64,000 bases of DNA from assembly GCA_023231475.1 (NCBI GenBank), contig JALJEE010000451.1, positions 1 to 64,000 on the forward strand, in the 5' to 3' direction. Source of the stretch: Seison nebaliae. Its lineage: Eukaryota > Rotifera > Pararotatoria > Seisonacea > Seisonidae. Below the pieces are notes generated by a model, which was not told the DNA's origin, made no database searches, and saw only the letters and a program-made list of their open reading frames with translations. Shown here piece after piece: positions 60,784 through 64,000 of this stretch. Numbering within the stretch: position 1 is the first letter of the stretch; every line of letters starts with the position of its first letter. The translations under genes and the position numbers were made by a program.

Positions 60784-63700
60784 TTACTCACTCTCTGCCG
60801 CCTGCTCTACTCCAGCAGTTACTTTGATATAATCCGTCAGTACTTTTTCTGCACTCATTGAAGGATATTGGCCAACCGTAGATGGTGGAACTTCGTCGTT
60901 ATGGGCGAAAGATACTATATTTTGAAATCTCGAACATCTTGGTGATTCCAATTGATCATTCCTAATAAATTTCAACAGTTGTGCTCGAAGTCCCATTTCA
61001 AGATCCTTGTTTTGTGCATCAGAAGTGTCCGCTACCACATCAGTCCAAGCTACTGCCGAATCACCAATCTGGGCTGCTTTCGCTATGTCCAATGCATAAT
61101 CATAGTTGTCTGACATGAACTTTAAACGCATATCAACAAGTTTAAGCACAGTCCCCAAATCAGTAAAACGGCAATCACTCTTCAAACCATTGTAATTTTT
61201 TGTATAGACGAAAATATTACTTTCCTCCAATTTCGTATATTCCGTTTGTAATGCTTTTCCTTTACCACCCGGTTTCATTGCTGTATTGAATTTTGTCAGA
61301 TCGAAACCGTTGTCAGTACCGTCATCTTTGAGAACAGCTAGATATTTATAGCCAGTTGGCTCCACAAATTTTGTATCAAACTCCGCTTTGGCAACTGTTT
61401 CCTGAACCAATATCTCATTACATGTGGACAGTTTATCAGGGAAATAATGAGGTAAGATTTTCCCAAGGATATCTACATCAAACCGAATATGATTAATGAA
61501 CGATCAATGATAATTTCAATGATAATACCGACTTCTATATTTGACAAACATATCGACGCTTTTGAATAAATTATCCGCAGCGAGTTCACTTTTCACCACT
61601 GTGTTTTTTAAAAATTGATTCGAAACAAATGTTTTACTTAGTATTCTCTCATTAATATTATTCTAACTATTTTTTAATATGTCATGTTTCTTATATGGTT
61701 GAACTTCTTCGAACGCTTTCTTGATTGCTGCCGTATCTGATAAGTCGCTTGGTAACGTCAAATGTTCTAGTGATTTATCTATTTTATCATATATTAGAAT
61801 TAGTGTAGAAATTTCAGAATGTTAACGATCTTCTTGAATATCTTTCGTTATCAGTTTTACCATTCCCAATTGTAGTTCTAACTCTAAAAGACCACCAATT
61901 ATCTTTCAATCAAAGTGAAAAGAGAAACCTTTAGCCAGACTCAATTCCAGCAGTGCCAATTCCTCTTTCGACATATGTCCAACTAAAATAATTTTTTATT
62001 TATCACTCACAATCAAAATGATTAACCGACAATCTCTTCAATCTTCAAATTATCAGTAATCAATGAATTCTGCAGAGCTAAAAACATAATAAATTTCAAT
62101 TTTTTCATCCTTCCCACCATCAACTAACTAGATAATAAAATATCGATACTCTTTTGTTCCTCTGTCATACTCATCTTCAGGTTAGTTATCGTGTAAATCA
62201 GTTTCGCTAATTCCGCCATTTTATTCTTCAATTCTATCCTCTTCTCATTGTAGGCTGATTAAGAAATGTATTATTCGAATTAGTTATTTGATGAGACAAA
62301 CTGCTAGTGTCCGCCATAAATTCAGTTAATAATTTTTTCACGAATGATTTCAATGTTTCGATTGATTGATCTAACGTACGTATTAATGTCGTGACACAAT
62401 GATCATTTGAAAAGTAACCTGCTGTATAAATACTCTTGCTACTCGTCAAATGTATATCGTTCAATTTCTCCATTTCTTTCATATCACAATTACTTTTTAC
62501 ACAAATTCTCAGAAGGATAAACCTCGTTCAATTGCCACTAATTGTTTCTGAGAGATTTCATTCGATTGTCTCAACGAAGAAAGTTCAGATTCTAAACGAA
62601 GAATTCACATAAAAAAACCAATTTTGGAATGTTAACGGAGTAATACTAATTCATCTTTCAACGATTGTTTCTTGCCAATTTGATTATAGAAAACTAAAGG
62701 AAACGTCCAGTGAAGATAACTAAATAATATGATGCTAACCAGTTTCCAGCGATTGTTGTTCTCGTTTCAAACGTGCTAGAATTGATCGTTTTTCCGTGAT
62801 CTTGTCGTCTATATCCATCTCCACCATTATACAGGGCAAAAACAATCAAAAAATAACCAAGAAGTGAAATATTTTTCATCGAAGCCGCTCTCGTTGTAAA
62901 TTTGGAGACTTCGTTATAAATTGCGATTGTACTTTCCGTGTCATCAATTTTATGGTTAAGTAATCGAACATCTCGTTCTTAAGAAGAGATTTCTATGAAG
63001 GATTTTCCCCACATGAAATTGAGAAAAAAACTTAAAAATTTCTCTTGTTCTAAAATGTCATCCAAATCTGTTTAAATTTTGAAAATAATAATCATGAATC
63101 ATGATGAACCATAAGAGAAATGGTTAACATGATTGTAGTGGCATATTGTTTGTCAAAACTTCATTGAGTATATGCTCCAACACACGACTTCCTTTTCACA
63201 CACATTTATTATTGAATTCATACATCATAAATGATTCGTTAACTTAATTTTGATTTTTTGAATAACGATTCTCTTTCTTCAAATTTATTTTTTGCCGAAT
63301 TGATTCTTCCGTCTATCTCATCGACTTTATTATGAATCTTTTTCAATTCTTTCTCCTTTTCTACGTATCCTTCGAAAGACACAATCATTTCAACATCTAC
63401 ACACATTTCTTTCTAACCTTTCTCTAAAGTGTCTAATTTCAATTTATTCTCCAATAATTTCGACTCTGTTATTGCTTGTTGCTGATCTATATTTGAAAAA
63501 ATGAAAACTCTCTCTAAACTGAACGATTGAACACAAACCAAGAATTCGATATTCTCCTTTTTGTTTTGTTAATTTCTCACCTAAATATCAATTTTAGAGA
63601 GGAGACAAATCCACCCACTTTTCCCATTAATCGAACTAACTCATATATCGAATATCTTCCGTTTCCTTTATGTCATTACTCTTTCGATTTTCTACCACTA

Positions 63701-64000
63701 ATTTTCAGGAATATTCACTTAATTTCAAAATGGGGAATATGATTAACTATCTCCCAAACGAGTCAGATAACGCTGTTGATCTAACAATTGTCTAAAGATG
63801 GGAACTGAATTTTTTCTTAGAATTATCATTGATATTAAAATGAAAACCGTTGCCTTCCAACCCACTAAGTTTGGATTGCCAAAATTCGAATTCTTTTTTA
63901 AAGAGTAAATTAAAAGGTATAAAAATGCGGAATAAACCCAATCGTTTTTCTCCCAAAGTTCTTATCAAATTTTTTTCCTTCATTTCTGTTCGGCAACAAA
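60784..64000 (-). CDS. Unrecognised many-exon coiled-coil protein, 3' part of gene (5' end beyond the window)
   Basis: At least twelve short exons on the minus strand join through GT...AG introns of about 40-70 nt. The clearest run goes from about 62820 to the stop at 60784: ILARLKREQQSLETV-FYNQIG, LKDELVLLQ-SELSSLRQ, LVAIER-EMEKLNDIH, ADTS-TYNEKRIELKNKM, IDILLS-TLQNSL, KIEEIV-VGHMSKEELALLE, LAK-ELELQLGM, IQED-HKSLEHL, ILKN-MVKSELAADN and VKYR-NILGKILPHY, then a 689-bp last exon (61472-60784). Earlier pieces (FEFWQSKLSGLEGN, EKELKKIHNKVDEIDG, NHKIDDTESTIAIYNEVS) continue to the right edge. Heptad patterns dominate; the final 230 residues look globular (VEPTGYKYLAVLKDDG) and end EQAAESE. There is no match to a family I know. 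The joins between 62880 and 63700 are only partly resolved. Confidence 0.6.

Noticed and set aside
62694-62879. A 61-codon minus-strand ORF with a convincing signal peptide (MKNISLLGYFLIVFALYN)
   Set aside because: The downstream DNA reads better in another frame as coiled-coil exons (MDIDDKITEKRSILARL and on). The apparent signal peptide is probably intron sequence read in the wrong frame.

Overview
The window is eukaryotic nuclear DNA from a small, compact, AT-rich animal genome. Genes lie on both strands, often 100-300 bp apart, and most introns that can be placed by homology and reading frame are only about 39-56 nt (GT...AG, pyrimidine-rich 3' ends). The recognisable genes are metazoan housekeeping and regulatory ones: eIF3a, Upf1, the Rpt6 proteasome ATPase, DDB1, the NatB catalytic subunit NAA20, mitochondrial ribosomal protein S18C, GDP-L-fucose synthase, cytochrome b561, a DHHC palmitoyltransferase, an ABHD13-type hydrolase and a PP1 glycogen-targeting subunit. 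An NME5-type nucleoside diphosphate kinase, a family tied to motile cilia and flagella, argues against nematodes and against mites with aflagellate sperm. A fast-evolving ciliated or flagellate-sperm lineage with a reduced genome (orthonectid- or rotifer-like, for example) fits better. That placement is inference; the species is not identified.

Layout. 1-3 kb: two pieces of non-LTR retrotransposon (LINE), head to tail on the minus strand. 4.3-5.9 kb: an unrecognised seven-exon gene for a secreted protein. 6.1-7.6 kb: an unrecognised basic protein. 8.3-9.2 kb: Tc1-like and LINE debris next to an intact tRNA-Asn(GTT). 9.2-13.7 kb: gene-poor. 14-20.4 kb: a PP1 glycogen-targeting subunit and a long gene joining a disordered region to a proline-iminopeptidase-like fold without its catalytic serine. 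21.8-26.6 kb: MRPS18C, a shuffled fragment of eIF3a, and eIF3a itself. 27.6-36.4 kb: DHHC enzyme, LINE remnant, Ly6-type GPI protein, GDP-fucose synthase and a LicD/fukutin-like transferase. 36.4-38.4 kb: three unrecognised ORFs. 39.1-44.1 kb: NAA20, NME5, Rpt6 and a type II transmembrane trypsin-like protease. 44.1-46.3 kb: gene-poor with a diverged duplication. 46.3-60.4 kb: Upf1, cytochrome b561, ABHD13, DDB1 and an unrecognised Gln/Asn/Ser-rich protein. 60.8 kb to the right edge: the 3' part of a many-exon coiled-coil gene that I do not recognise.

There is no operon-like pathway cluster. GDP-fucose synthase, the LicD-like enzyme and the Ly6 protein sit together within 6 kb and all relate to glycosylation or the cell surface, which may be chance. 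The most unusual items are the catalytically dead hydrolase fusion, the shuffled eIF3a fragment, the right-edge coiled-coil gene, the enlarged DDB1 and the secreted orphan. Exon joins were made by eye from GT/AG sites, reading frame and family alignment recalled from memory; none has been checked against transcripts.
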